Below the pieces are notes generated by a model. The model was not told where the DNA came from. It searched no databases and saw only the letters and a program-made list of their open reading frames with translations. A program made the translations under genes and the position numbers. A stretch of DNA of 64,000 nucleotides from Streptomyces venezuelae (GTDB lineage: Bacteria > Actinomycetota > Actinomycetes > Streptomycetales > Streptomycetaceae), in the NCBI RefSeq assembly GCF_008642295.1, contig NZ_CP029190.1, forward strand, positions 620,001 through 684,000, in the 5' to 3' direction. Below, in pieces: positions 51,830-60,512 of the stretch (positions within the stretch are counted from its first letter, which is position 1; every line of letters begins with the position of its first letter).

Positions 51830-52101
51830 TGCCCGACGAGCCGGAGCCGAACGGGACCGACCAGCGGTGCATCGACCTGGTCGAGCTGATCACCGCCTAC
51901 CTCGACGGCACCCTCCCGGAACGGTCCCGCCGGCGTATCGACGAGCACCTCGAGCTCTGCGAGGGCTGCCGAACGGCCCTCGCCCAGTGGCGTACGGTGG
52001 CCGCGCTCGCCGGCCGCCTGACCCCGGCGGACGTCGCAGACCTCGACCCCTACGTCCGCGACCGCCTCCTGTCGACCTTCCGCGAACCCCGCCGACGCTA
52101 G
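51829..52101 (+). CDS. Zinc-finger anti-sigma-like protein
   Basis: 90 residues; ATG overlaps the MFS-fusion stop (TGATG). DLVELITAYLDGTLPERSRRRIDEHLELCEGCRTAL contains the H-x3-C-x2-C of ZAS anti-sigma domains. There is no membrane helix. By analogy it should bind the region-4 domain of the preceding fusion, although ZAS proteins usually clamp region 2 and region 4 together. Confidence 0.8.
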   Translation: MPDEPEPNGTDQRCIDLVELITAYLDGTLPERSRRRIDEHLELCEGCRTALAQWRTVAALAGRLTPADVADLDPYVRDRLLSTFREPRRR

Positions 52102-52105
52102 CCGG

Positions 52106-52143
52106 GCGTGGGCCCACACCCCGCCGGAGATGTGGACCCACGC
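52106..52143. terminator. Hairpin between convergent genes
   Basis: GCGTGGGCCCACA (52106-52118) pairs with 52131-52143 with one mismatch and a 12-base loop, just after the anti-sigma-like stop and just before the rpsN stop. Confidence 0.65.
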
Positions 52144-52159
52144 GTGCTCGCCGCGGGTG

Positions 52160-52465
52160 CTACCAGGAGGACTTGGTGACTCCGGGCAGGTATCCGGCGT
52201 GCGCCTGCTCCCGCATGCGGACCCGCGAGAGCCCGAACTTCCGCAGGTGCCCGCGGGGCCGGCCGTCGACGCCGTCCCGGTTGCGCACCCGGGTGGCGCT
52301 GGCGTCGCGGGGCTGCCTGCGCAGCTCCGCCAGCGCCGCATTCCGTTCGGCCTCCGTCGACGACGGCCGCCGCAGGACCTCCTTCAGCTCGGCCCGCCGC
52401 ACGGCGTACCGCTCGACGACCGCCTTCCGCTTCTCGTTCCGGGCGATCTTGCTCTTCTTGGCCAT
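52160..52465 (-). CDS. rpsN: 30S ribosomal protein S14, zinc-independent type
   Basis: 101 residues. [21 protein letters not shown], then [28 protein letters not shown] and the end GVTKSSW match long S14. It lacks the C-x2-C pairs of zinc-binding S14, so it is the paralogue used when zinc is short. Its ATG overlaps the L28 stop by one base (translational coupling). Control is by the Zur box upstream of rpmB. Confidence 0.92.
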   Translation of the reverse strand: MAKKSKIARNEKRKAVVERYAVRRAELKEVLRRPSSTEAERNAALAELRRQPRDASATRVRNRDGVDGRPRGHLRKFGLSRVRMREQAHAGYLPGVTKSSW

Positions 52466-52701
52466 CAGACCTTCACCCCCCTGGCCCGGATCCGGGCCAC
52501 CGCCGCCTCGACACCGATCAGGTCGACGGTCTTGATCGCCTTCGCGCTCAGGGTCAGCCGGACATGGCGTCCCTCGCTCGGCAGCCAGTAGCGCTTGCGC
52601 TGGATGTTGGGATCGAAACGGCGGGAGGTGCGCCGGTGCGAGTGGGAGATGTTGTTGCCGAAGCCCGGCCGGGCGCCGGTCAGCTGGCAGTGGGCGGACA
52701 T
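52465..52701 (-). CDS. rpmB: 50S ribosomal protein L28, zinc-independent paralogue
   Basis: 78 residues. [34 protein letters not shown] is the L28 N terminus; the ending [12 protein letters not shown] is canonical. Only one cysteine remains where zinc-binding L28 has two pairs. The start follows GAGAGGGG. First gene of the minus-strand arm of the Zur regulon. Confidence 0.92.
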   Translation of the reverse strand: MSAHCQLTGARPGFGNNISHSHRRTSRRFDPNIQRKRYWLPSEGRHVRLTLSAKAIKTVDLIGVEAAVARIRARGVKV

Positions 52702-52736
52702 GGTGCTACCTGCCCCTCTCTGGACGGGAGTGGTTA

Positions 52737-52764
52737 TTGGAAATGATTTCCATTCCCGTATAGT
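52737..52764. promoter_or_regulatory. Zur box and rpmG promoter
   Basis: TGGAAATGATTTCCA (52738-52752) is a perfect 7-1-7 palindrome close to the actinobacterial Zur consensus. It overlaps TTGGAA (52737-52742, -35) with TATAGT at 52759-52764 (-10) and a 16-base spacer. The ATG of rpmG lies six bases after the -10, so the message is probably leaderless. It should repress both arms in zinc-rich cells. Confidence 0.85.
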
Positions 52765-52770
52765 AGCGGC

Positions 52771-52935
52771 ATGGCACGCAACGAAGTACGCCCGATCATC
52801 AAGCTCCGCTCCACCGCGGGCACCGGCTACACCTACGTCACCCGCAAGAACCGGCGGAACGACCCGGACCGCATGGTGCTGCGCAAGTTCGACCCGGTGG
52901 TGCGCCGGCACGTCGACTTCCGCGAAGAGCGCTGA
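52771..52935 (+). CDS. rpmG: 50S ribosomal protein L33, zinc-independent paralogue
   Basis: 54 residues: [42 protein letters not shown]. It has no cysteines, unlike zinc-binding L33. No ribosome-binding site is visible; the -10 element sits six bases before the ATG, which implies a leaderless transcript. First gene of the plus-strand Zur-controlled arm. Confidence 0.92.
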   Translation: MARNEVRPIIKLRSTAGTGYTYVTRKNRRNDPDRMVLRKFDPVVRRHVDFREER

Positions 52936-52966
52936 CCCCCGCACCTCACTCCCGAAGGACACCGTC

Positions 52967-53215
52967 ATGAAGCCCGGCATCCACCCCGCCTACGGCCCCG
53001 TCGTCTTCCGCGACAAGGCCGCCGACTTCGCCTTCCTCACCCGCTCGACCGCCACCAGCGAGAAGACGGTGGAGTGGGAGGACGGCAACACCTACCCCGT
53101 CATCGACGTGGAGATCTCCTCGCAGAGCCACCCCTTCTACACCGGCACCGCCCGCGTCCTGGACACCGCCGGCCGCGTCGAGCGCTTCCAGCGCCGTTAC
53201 GGGAGCACGGCATGA
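52967..53215 (+). CDS. rpmE2: 50S ribosomal protein L31 type B
   Basis: 82 residues. [28 protein letters not shown] … [26 protein letters not shown] is type B L31. The zinc-binding C-x2-C is absent, in keeping with a zinc-starvation replacement. GAAGGAC precedes the ATG. Its stop overlaps the CobW-like gene start by 4 bases. Confidence 0.93.
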   Translation: MKPGIHPAYGPVVFRDKAADFAFLTRSTATSEKTVEWEDGNTYPVIDVEISSQSHPFYTGTARVLDTAGRVERFQRRYGSTA

Positions 53216-54357
53216 GCCTGCCCGTCGTCATCGTCGGCGGCCTCCACTCCGACGCCCGCAAGGAGGTCGTGGACCGGCTGCTGCACTCCGTCCCCGGCAG
53301 CGTCGCCCTCCACCACGACCTGTCCACGGCGGCAGCACAGGGCACCGTGCAGCGCGTGGTGCGCGACGCCTCGGGCGAGCTGTCCCGGGGCGAAACACCC
53401 CTCGTCAACGACTGCGCCTGCTGCGCGCTCCGCGAGGACCTGGTCCCCGAACTGGAACGGCTGGCCGACAGCGGCCTGACCCGGCTGGCCGTCGTCGAAC
53501 TGTGGGACTCCGTCGAGCCCAAGGCCATGGCTGAGGTGGTCGCCGCGCACGGTGCCGGCGTACTCGACCTCACCGGCGTGATCACGGCGGTGGACCCGGC
53601 GCTCGTCCTGCCGTACCTCGTCAACGGCGATGACCTGGCGGACGCGGGCCTCGCGGCAGCCGCCTCCGATCAACGCACCGTCGGCGACACCTGGGCACGC
53701 CAACTGGAGTACGCCCCCGTACTCGCCCTCGTCGACAGCCCGGAGTCCGACGAGGAGGACCGCGCCCTGCTGGCCCAACTCCACCCAACCGCCCGCCGCG
53801 TGTCCGCCGGATCCGGCGAGCTCGCGCAGGCCGCCTTCGCCGGCTTCGACGTGGAAGCGGCTGCCGCCGCCCAGCACCCGGCCTGCGCCCTGCTCCCCCA
53901 GGAGGCGGAGGAGGCGGGCGTCAGCACCCTCGTCTGGCACCGCCGCCGCCCCTTCCACCCCGAGCGCCTCTACCAGGCGCTGGAAGACCTCTGCTGTGCT
54001 GCCGCCCGCAGCCGGGGCCGGTTCTGGCTCGCCGACCGCCCCGACACCCTGCTGTCCTGGGACGCGGCAGGCGGCGCCCTGTGCGTGGAGAACGCCGGCC
54101 CCTGGCTGGCGTCCCTGCCGGATGCCGCGTGGGAACTGGTCCCGCCGATGCGCCGGGCAGCCGCCTCACTCGACTGGCACCCCGAGCACGGCGACTGCTG
54201 CCAGCACCTGGTCTTCACCTCCCCGGGCCTGGACCGCGACGGCTTGGCACGGCTCCTGGAGTCCTGCCTGCTCACCGACGCCGAATACGCGGCGGGCCCC
54301 GAGGCCTGGAAATCCCTCCCGGCCGCCTTCGACTCCCTCCTCGCCCCGGTCTCCTGA
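53212..54357 (+). CDS. CobW/COG0523-family protein with degenerate P-loop
   Basis: 381 residues. [12 protein letters not shown] (Cys68-Cys71) is the CxCC metal motif of COG0523 zinc chaperone GTPases, and a C-terminal CobW domain is present ([18 protein letters not shown] … [19 protein letters not shown]). The Walker A that should read GxxxxGKT is [11 protein letters not shown], with the glycine and threonine lost, so GTP hydrolysis is doubtful. Embedded between Zur-type ribosomal genes, it likely handles zinc allocation. Confidence 0.85.
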   Translation: MSLPVVIVGGLHSDARKEVVDRLLHSVPGSVALHHDLSTAAAQGTVQRVVRDASGELSRGETPLVNDCACCALREDLVPELERLADSGLTRLAVVELWDSVEPKAMAEVVAAHGAGVLDLTGVITAVDPALVLPYLVNGDDLADAGLAAAASDQRTVGDTWARQLEYAPVLALVDSPESDEEDRALLAQLHPTARRVSAGSGELAQAAFAGFDVEAAAAAQHPACALLPQEAEEAGVSTLVWHRRRPFHPERLYQALEDLCCAAARSRGRFWLADRPDTLLSWDAAGGALCVENAGPWLASLPDAAWELVPPMRRAAASLDWHPEHGDCCQHLVFTSPGLDRDGLARLLESCLLTDAEYAAGPEAWKSLPAAFDSLLAPVS

Positions 54358-54385
54358 CACGCCGACACCCACAAGGAACAACGAC

Positions 54386-54622
54386 ATGCCCCGCCGCCAG
54401 ATCCCCCACAAGCCGCTGAAGTCCCGCCCCAACCCGCTGGACACAGCGGGAATCACCTACATCGACTACAAGGACACGGACCTCCTGCGGAAGTTCATCT
54501 CCGACCGCGGCAAGATCCGCAGCCGACGCGTCACCCGCGTCTCGGCCCAGCAGCAGCGACAGCTCGCCACCGCGATCAAGAACGCCCGCGAGATGGCCCT
54601 CCTCCCACACGGCCCCCGCTGA
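54386..54622 (+). CDS. rpsR: 30S ribosomal protein S18, zinc-independent paralogue
   Basis: 78 residues. [44 protein letters not shown] and [28 protein letters not shown] match S18, with no cysteine. AAGGAAC lies before the ATG. Last gene of the plus-strand arm of the Zur cluster. Confidence 0.93.
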   Translation: MPRRQIPHKPLKSRPNPLDTAGITYIDYKDTDLLRKFISDRGKIRSRRVTRVSAQQQRQLATAIKNAREMALLPHGPR

Positions 54623-54650
54623 CCCCGGGACCATGCCCTGCCAGGACGAT

Positions 54651-54953
54651 TCACCGGGTGGTGTCCTGCCCTATCGCGCGGAGGACATCGGCGAGCCAGA
54701 GCAAGTGGTGGCCCACGGCCCGGTTCGGGTCGGCGAGGAGGTCCTCAAGGTGCTGCCACGACTCGGAGAGCTGCCCAATGGTGATCGTTCTCGGTTCGTT
54801 GGGGACGTCGTAGAGTTCGTCGCCCGGAATGGACCAGAAGTAGTCGTGCTCGAGCGCCACTGCGTCGCCGGCTGACGCTTCGATGTGTTGCAGTGCCAGC
54901 TCGAAGGCCTGCCGAAGCCGGTCAAGCGGGATCTGCAGAGGTTCGCTGTCCAT
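54651..54953 (-). CDS. Hypothetical protein, 100 aa
   Basis: MDSEPLQIPLDRLRQAFELALQHI, then a central acidic stretch VALEHDYFWSIPGDELYDVPNEP and ending HHLLWLADVLRAIGQDTTR. A mixed alpha/beta small protein; no family is named with confidence. Start chosen at MDSEP; a weak GACAAT-type spacing precedes it. It converges on the S18 gene. Confidence 0.6.
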   Translation of the reverse strand: MDSEPLQIPLDRLRQAFELALQHIEASAGDAVALEHDYFWSIPGDELYDVPNEPRTITIGQLSESWQHLEDLLADPNRAVGHHLLWLADVLRAIGQDTTR

Positions 54954-55044
54954 ATGCTCATTGTCTCGATGACGCCCTTGCTCCGCGGCAACGATGGCTG
55001 CCGGGATCAACCCCCTGCCCCTGCTCACAAGGCGAGGTATCCCG

Positions 55045-55780
55045 ATGACGACACGTACCCAGGACGGCAGCGCCGGCGACGTCGACTACGGCGCGATCGG
55101 CGCCGGCTATTCCTCCTACCGCCGTCCGGACGAGCGCATCGCCCGGTTCGTCGCCCAGGCCCTGGGCGACGCGCAGACGATGCTCAACGTGGATGCCGGC
55201 GCCGGGTCGTACGAGAATGCGGCGCGTCACCCGCGACCCCGTGGCCGTCCTCACCTGCGACCCCGCGCTCGTACGGGACTTCTGGCTGTACCGCTACGCA
55301 CCCGAGGTCCTCGACACCGAGGCCCGCCGCTACCCGCCTGCTCGGCGTGGAGTTTCGTCGACGACCGGGTCCGCGAGCACTTCGATCACTCTGGCCATGC
55401 TCGCGGCTGCCGCGCGCCAAGGGCGTACCCGCGAGGTCTGCTCCTCGTCGCCGACTGCACGCGACTCCCCTGCCCGGCGCGTCCGTACACGGAATCTTCT
55501 CGGCCGGCCTCCTCGACCACCTCCCCGACCCGCACACCGCCCTGCGCGAATGGGCTCGCGTCACCGCCCCGATGGTGTCCTGGTCCTCTTCCACCCCTCG
55601 GGCCGCGCGGAACGCGCCGCCCGCCACGGCCGTCCCTTCGACCCCGACGACCTCCTCGCCGAGAACAATCTCCGCGCATCCCTGAAGGTGACGGGCTGGC
55701 GCCTGGAGGAGTACGAGGACGCCGCCGGTCACTTCCTGGCCCGTGCCGTCGCCGAAGAGCCGGGCAATGTCCTCTCCGTC
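55045..55780 (+). pseudogene. Decayed remnants of two SAM-dependent methyltransferase genes
   Basis: MTTRTQDGSAGDVDYGAIG … MLNVDAGAGSYE (to ~55216) is the start of a class I methyltransferase, with VDAGAGS as motif I. The next homologous piece, RRVTRDPVAVLTCDPALVRDFW, lies in another frame at ~55217-55335, so the middle is deleted. A further piece, SAWSFVDDRVREHF, is back in the first frame. From ~55430, pieces GLLLVADCTRLP, LPGASVHGIFSAGLLDHLPDP and DGVLVLFHPSGRAERAARHG, each in a different frame, belong to a second methyltransferase. No intact product is possible. Confidence 0.75.
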
Positions 55781-55862
55781 CACCATGACCCGTCCGCCGA
55801 GGGGGCCCGGGAGCCGGATACCGAAGGTGAAGGCAGGGTGCGGGTGACGACGCGCGGAGTGG

Positions 55863-56927
55863 TCAGGCCAGGAGTTCGGCGAGTTGGGCCATCTCGGCGG
55901 GCGGGTCGATCACCGGCTGGATGAGGAGTTCGCCGATACCTGCCTGTTCCAGGGCGGTCATGCGGTTGAGGACGGCGTCGCGGGTGCCGACGAGGGCCAG
56001 GGTGTTCATCAGCGAGGGGAGGACCAGGTCCCGGTCCTGCGCTGCGATGCGTCCGAGGTAGCCGGGGTAGAGCTTGGTGTACCGGTCCGGCGCGGTGGCG
56101 GTGGTGCCACGCCGGTCCAGGAGCGCTCGCACCGCCGCGCGTTCGTCGGGGCCGAGTTGCTCCGCAACCGCGGGTGTGTCGGCGGCGAAGTCCAGCAGCG
56201 ACAGGACGAGATGACCTGTCGCGTCCCGGGCCGCGTCGCCGTGGGGGTCCCCGTTCTCGTCCAGCAGGTGGATCGAGGTGACCACGTAGGAGTTCTCACA
56301 GGAGTTCTCATGGGAGTCGGGGTCGCGGGACGTGCCGTGGACGGCCTGGCGGCGGGCGTCGTGCAGTCGGTGCCAGGCGACCGGGTCGAGCAGGCCGAAG
56401 GAGATGAGGCCCGCGCCGCGGCGGCCGGCGACGGCAGCGGCCTTGGGCCCGAGCGCGGCCACGACGAACTCGATCGGATCGGTGGTGTTCACCTGCGCCC
56501 CGGTGTGCAGGAACCGGATGTCGCGGGCCCGGTCACCTTCGCGGTACGCGGTCGGGCGCCCGGCGCACAGATCCTGCAGGGCTGCGGTGAATTGCTCCAA
56601 CGTGGCCACCGTGGTCGGCGGCATGCCCAGGGTGCGCCGGGCGGTGTTTCCGGTGCCGACCCCGCAGATGATCCGGCCCGGTGCCAGGGCGTTGAGGCTG
56701 GCGAACCCGCTCGCCGCGGCCGGAGCCGAGCGCAGCGCCGGTGAGGTCACGCCGATACCGAGCCTGATGCGCCGGGTGGCCTTCGCGCACAGGCTCAAGG
56801 CGACGAAGGGGTCACCGTGGACCATCGGGGTGTCGTTGACCCAGAAGCTGTGCAAGCCCAATTCCTCGGCCCGCACGGCGAGATCCTCCACACCGGGGTG
56901 AGCGGCAACCACGACGCCTGCACGCAT
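55863..56927 (-). CDS. LLM-class F420-type oxidoreductase
   Basis: 354 residues of luciferase-like fold. MRAGVVVAAHPGVEDLAVRAEELG and LHSFWVNDTPMV are the N-terminal strand-helix, GVGTGNTARRTLGMP holds the cofactor loop, and the C-terminal LALVGTRDAVLNRMTALEQAGIGELLIQP is typical. Substrate unknown. A small in-frame duplication (12 bases near 56289-56312) gives HENSCENSY. Confidence 0.8.
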   Translation of the reverse strand: MRAGVVVAAHPGVEDLAVRAEELGLHSFWVNDTPMVHGDPFVALSLCAKATRRIRLGIGVTSPALRSAPAAASGFASLNALAPGRIICGVGTGNTARRTLGMPPTTVATLEQFTAALQDLCAGRPTAYREGDRARDIRFLHTGAQVNTTDPIEFVVAALGPKAAAVAGRRGAGLISFGLLDPVAWHRLHDARRQAVHGTSRDPDSHENSCENSYVVTSIHLLDENGDPHGDAARDATGHLVLSLLDFAADTPAVAEQLGPDERAAVRALLDRRGTTATAPDRYTKLYPGYLGRIAAQDRDLVLPSLMNTLALVGTRDAVLNRMTALEQAGIGELLIQPVIDPPAEMAQLAELLA

Positions 56928-57125
56928 CGAATCTCCAGGGCACGGGGACCGAGTCGAAGGTACTCATTCTGGCAGCCCGCCAGCTCGCCGACGCGCTGAA
57001 GCCGATGGCCGACCGCGCTTGTCGAGGACGGCTTCAGCCCACCCCACCGGCCTCGTGCAGCGGCCCACATCGGAGGGGATGGGCATCACCGATGTTGAGC
57101 CGGCGCCGGAACTCCTGTGCACGCG

Positions 57126-58094
57126 TTAGGAGCCGGGCGAGCTGGCCGTCGTCTGGCAGGTCTCTCCCGCGAGGGAGGTCATCGCGTCGTTGAGTCGCGT
57201 GTGCCAGGGCTGGCTGGCCATGCTCATGGAGTTGACTTTGCTGATCAAGTCTCCGTCCTTCAGCTCCCGCTCGTATCGCTGCATGTCCTGGCCCATCCGC
57301 GTGAGCCAGTCGTCCTGGGCCTTCTTCGCCAGAGCGTGCTGTTCCCTCAACTCGTCCGGCGCCTTCTGTGTGTTGAGGGAGGTGAAGGACTGCCGGGCGC
57401 TGTCGAGGTTCGACTGTGCATGGAAGAGAAACCTCTCCTTGCGAATGGCCATGCCCCCCAAGGGATCGTCAGACCCGGGATTCGCCCGGAGGTAGATCGC
57501 GTCGTTGTGCTGCTCCGACAGCACCCTGTTCACTTGCTTGCAGGTGCCGACGACCTGTTTCCGATAGTCAGCCACCTCGTCTGGAGCCATCAGGAGGTAG
57601 CCGGTCGCAAGGAGCGCGGCGGCAAGGACTCCGGCTGCCAGCAGCATGACGCGTCTGGGCTGTTTGAAGAAGCTCATCTGCTGGGCGACCGGCGCGAAGC
57701 GGTCACCCTCGTGGTGGTCGGAGTAATAGAAGCCGCCGTTCTGCTGGTGAACGCTGCCACCGCGGTCCGCGTGCGCCTGCAGATTCATGCGCGCCCCACT
57801 CGTGTCGCGGGCCGACTGCTCACGGACTAAGTCCTGTAGGACCACCCCCAGCTCGGGCGAGGCGGCGATCAGCGGCTCGAGTCGGCCCTGCAGGAGTCCT
57901 ACGACCGCACTCTTGCCCGCCGGATGCCCCGCAACCTCCGACGCGGTCCTGTCGAGCGTGGCTACGGCATGCTCCGCCCCATCGGGGGCATCTCGGCGCA
58001 AGCGCTGGACCAGGCTTTCCCGCATCGCGCTCCACGCGTCCGTCGTCATGGCCTGGACGAGTGCGGCGGCAAGCAGTGCAAGGCTCGGTTCCAC
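57126..58094 (-). CDS. Hypothetical membrane protein, 322 aa
   Basis: Starts GTG. The N-terminal ~95 residues are helical and hydrophilic (ALVQAMTTDAWSAMRESLVQRLRRD), reminiscent of a module found at the N termini of many streptomycete unknowns. The middle has a His/Asp-rich stretch (QAHADRGGSVHQQNGGFYYSDHHEGD), then one helix (RVMLLAAGVLAAALLATGYLLM, ~150-172), and a helical extracytoplasmic region with coiled-coil character. No family recognised. Confidence 0.6.
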   Translation of the reverse strand: MEPSLALLAAALVQAMTTDAWSAMRESLVQRLRRDAPDGAEHAVATLDRTASEVAGHPAGKSAVVGLLQGRLEPLIAASPELGVVLQDLVREQSARDTSGARMNLQAHADRGGSVHQQNGGFYYSDHHEGDRFAPVAQQMSFFKQPRRVMLLAAGVLAAALLATGYLLMAPDEVADYRKQVVGTCKQVNRVLSEQHNDAIYLRANPGSDDPLGGMAIRKERFLFHAQSNLDSARQSFTSLNTQKAPDELREQHALAKKAQDDWLTRMGQDMQRYERELKDGDLISKVNSMSMASQPWHTRLNDAMTSLAGETCQTTASSPGS

Positions 58095-58609
58095 GATTCC
58101 CCCACCGATGGTTCTTGTGAACTGGCACGACTACTGAGTGCCATCCTCCTGGGAGCCATCGCGCCGTGGTTGGGCATCGCGCATCGTCACCCGAAAGGGG
58201 AGTTGGTCTACGGCCCGAACTGCATCGCATCGTGCGGCCAGGTTTCACGACGCAGTGTCGGCCAGCTCAGCGTGGGCTCCACGCGCTCGCTCTGGTCCGC
58301 CCCCGAGCGCCGTCGCCGGCGCAACACGACAGGTGAGAACAAGTCATTCCCAAAGAGCAACAAGAGCGAACTTGATTCAACAAATACGCACACGATCACA
58401 CAACAGAGTGCCAAAATGACCGATTCACACTATTTGCCCCACCCTCTCGCTCAGGCCGAATCTCTGCGAAAGTCATGCCCGAGTTGCATCCATAGATTGC
58501 ATTCATTCCCTCTGGGGGATTTTGCCCCCCTATCCCTTTCCGTCGCAACACGCCATGATCTCAGCGGTTAAGAAATCCGCGACACGTCACACCGATACAC
58601 GAGGCAACC
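58095..58609. other. AT-richer intergenic region before the terminal gene cluster
   Basis: 515 bases without a supportable gene. From about 58320 to 58600 the composition drops well below the surrounding GC level. It holds the promoters for the DUF1349-like gene and probably marks the boundary of an acquired segment. No clear operator, hairpin or attachment site was seen. Confidence 0.5.
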
Positions 58610-59233
58610 GTGACACAGGCAATTAGCGTTCCCGGCCTGCCATTCGAGCTGGCACCGGAAGGGCCTTCCAATGGCACGACGTGGCACGTGGGAGGCGGGA
58701 AACTCGTTATCAATGCGGGCCCGCAGACAGATCTGTTTCTCGACCCTGCGCGGGAACCCTCCACAGAAGGAGCCGATCTCCTGCGCCTCGCCGGAGATGT
58801 CAGCGGCGATTTTCAGTTGACCGCCCAGGTGGAAGTGGATTTCCAGGACACCTTTGATGCAGGAGTGCTGTTCGTCGGCATAGCGGACCACAGCTGGGCG
58901 AAGTTGTGCTTCGAGTACACACCTCAGCGCCGCCCCAGTGTTGTTTCGGTGGTGACTCGAGCAGACTCGGACGACGCAAACAGCAACGAGGTTCAGGAGA
59001 ACCGGACATGGCTGCGCGTATCCCGCATAGGGAGGGCGTTCGCATTTCACGCGTCGGACGACGGCGACTGGTGGCGTCTGATCCGATACTTCTCCCTGGG
59101 CCCGCTGCCCGAATCAACGGCATTGAAGGTCGGCTTTTTCGCTCAATCTCCCTTCGGCGCGGGATGCACCGCCATCTTTGACAACATTTGTTTCCGGCGG
59201 GAAACACTCGACGGGCTCCGGAACGGTAGCTGA
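58610..59233 (+). CDS. DUF1349-like concanavalin-fold protein
   Basis: 207 residues from GTG with GAGG five bases upstream. WHVGGGKLVINAGPQTDLFLDP at the start, DVSGDFQLTAQVEVDFQDTFDAGVLFVG and SVVTRADSDDANSNEVQ fit the DUF1349 beta-sandwich, a lectin-like fold. Codon use is less GC-biased than in the upstream genes. It heads the cluster on the plus strand. Function unknown; sugar-binding is plausible given the adjacent glycosyltransferase. Confidence 0.7.
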   Translation: MTQAISVPGLPFELAPEGPSNGTTWHVGGGKLVINAGPQTDLFLDPAREPSTEGADLLRLAGDVSGDFQLTAQVEVDFQDTFDAGVLFVGIADHSWAKLCFEYTPQRRPSVVSVVTRADSDDANSNEVQENRTWLRVSRIGRAFAFHASDDGDWWRLIRYFSLGPLPESTALKVGFFAQSPFGAGCTAIFDNICFRRETLDGLRNGS

Positions 59234-59360
59234 GCACCGGGCCCACATGGAAAGTGGCCTCGCCCAGGTAGGGGTGAGGCCACCGCTTCTCACATCATTT
59301 CACATGCCAGGCGTGGTGTTGTGCTGCGCCCTGGAATCGTGCTGCCGAAATGAGGTTCTC

Positions 59361-60512
59361 GTGCGCAGCAGTGTTATCGTTCCCATATTCCAGTCCCAGA
59401 CAGTCCTGTCAATCTTTCTCAGCTCGCTGAAACGTACTGTCGAGCCCGATACCCAGCTGATCCTGGTGAACGACGGTTCCGGAGCCGAGGCGGCTGAACT
59501 CATCGAGGAGTTCGCTCGCACGGTCAAATCAGAGCGTGCGGGCGCGGTCACCGTTGATACGTTACACAACAAGAGTCCTCGCGGTTGCGGCCAAGCGCTC
59601 AACCAGGGTCTCGAGATTGCGGACGGTGAGTACGTCTTCTTCATCGACTCCGATCTGATCCTGCAGCCCGGTTGGCAATCCGGAATGCAGCGGACCTTGA
59701 GTGAACACCCGGACGCCGGCATGACTGCGGGAGTCCTGCTGTACCCGCAGACCGGAGGGGTGCAGCATTGCGGAATCACGTTCAGTGAAACACTTGGCAG
59801 GCACCTGTATCTCAACGCTCGGACGGCTGATCTGCCGTCATCCCGATATACGGTGCAATTGGCCGCGTTTGCCATGTTCGCCATGACCCGCGAGGTAAGA
59901 GAAGCAGTCGGCCTGCTGGACGAGCGGTACTTCAATGGATATGAGGATTTCGACTATCAGATGCGGGCAAGGGAACTTGGTTACCACACGGTGATCGACC
60001 CGAGCGTCATCTCGTACCACTGGGAGCAGCGCAATGGTGTGCACCGAGCGGGAAACCGCAAGACCAATTTAGCGAGATTCTGGAAGTCCTGGGGCGCGCA
60101 GTTGGTAAATGACGTCACCCCACGTATGGTCAACACGTTATTCGGCTATGCCGCCGATCTCCGCGATTTCGTGCTGCTGGACATGGCGGAGACACGCACC
60201 GATGCCGCAGATTTCTGGCAGGCACTCGCCGATGCCTCCGTGATCGACCGGCAGAGCGTGCTCGACTACTCGGCGAAGGTAAGCGGCGAGCAGCCCATCC
60301 TTCTCCCGCAGATTTTACCGGCCGAACTGCTCGCTGAACCCCGGCCGCTTCTGATTCTGGTCGAGAACTTCGTTCGTCTGCTGGACAACCGAATGTGGCT
60401 GGCGCAACGTCTGGCGAATCAGGCGGCGGACATCGTCATCGACCTCCATGGCAACGGCAAGCGCCTGACAGATCTGTACGAGAACTGCTGGCCGGGGGTC
60501 AAGGTCCGATGA
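59361..60512 (+). CDS. Family 2 glycosyltransferase
   Basis: 383 residues from GTG at 59361, preceded by TGAGG. SSVIVPIFQSQTVLSIFLSSL and LILVNDGSGAE start the GT-A fold; the DxD-type metal motif is FFIDSDLI (Asp96, Asp98); DERYFNGYEDFDYQMRARELGY carries the catalytic-base acid. Members move activated sugars onto lipids, sugars or secondary metabolites. The ~110-residue C-terminal extension is unassigned. It overlaps the aminotransferase gene by 4 bases. Confidence 0.85.
   Translation: MRSSVIVPIFQSQTVLSIFLSSLKRTVEPDTQLILVNDGSGAEAAELIEEFARTVKSERAGAVTVDTLHNKSPRGCGQALNQGLEIADGEYVFFIDSDLILQPGWQSGMQRTLSEHPDAGMTAGVLLYPQTGGVQHCGITFSETLGRHLYLNARTADLPSSRYTVQLAAFAMFAMTREVREAVGLLDERYFNGYEDFDYQMRARELGYHTVIDPSVISYHWEQRNGVHRAGNRKTNLARFWKSWGAQLVNDVTPRMVNTLFGYAADLRDFVLLDMAETRTDAADFWQALADASVIDRQSVLDYSAKVSGEQPILLPQILPAELLAEPRPLLILVENFVRLLDNRMWLAQRLANQAADIVIDLHGNGKRLTDLYENCWPGVKVR

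Noticed and set aside
53630..54622. Long frame covering the CobW-like gene and S18
   Set aside because: Only its last 78 residues, from 54386, are S18. The rest is a shadow of the CobW-like gene.
57117..57830. Open frame opposite the 322-aa membrane protein
   Set aside because: It is the reverse of a gene with a clear helix and coiled-coil pattern. Its own composition shows no membrane or domain signal.
57924..58571. Plus-strand open frame into the AT-rich gap
   Set aside because: It runs from within the opposite-strand gene into the intergenic region with no start signal and no recognisable motif.
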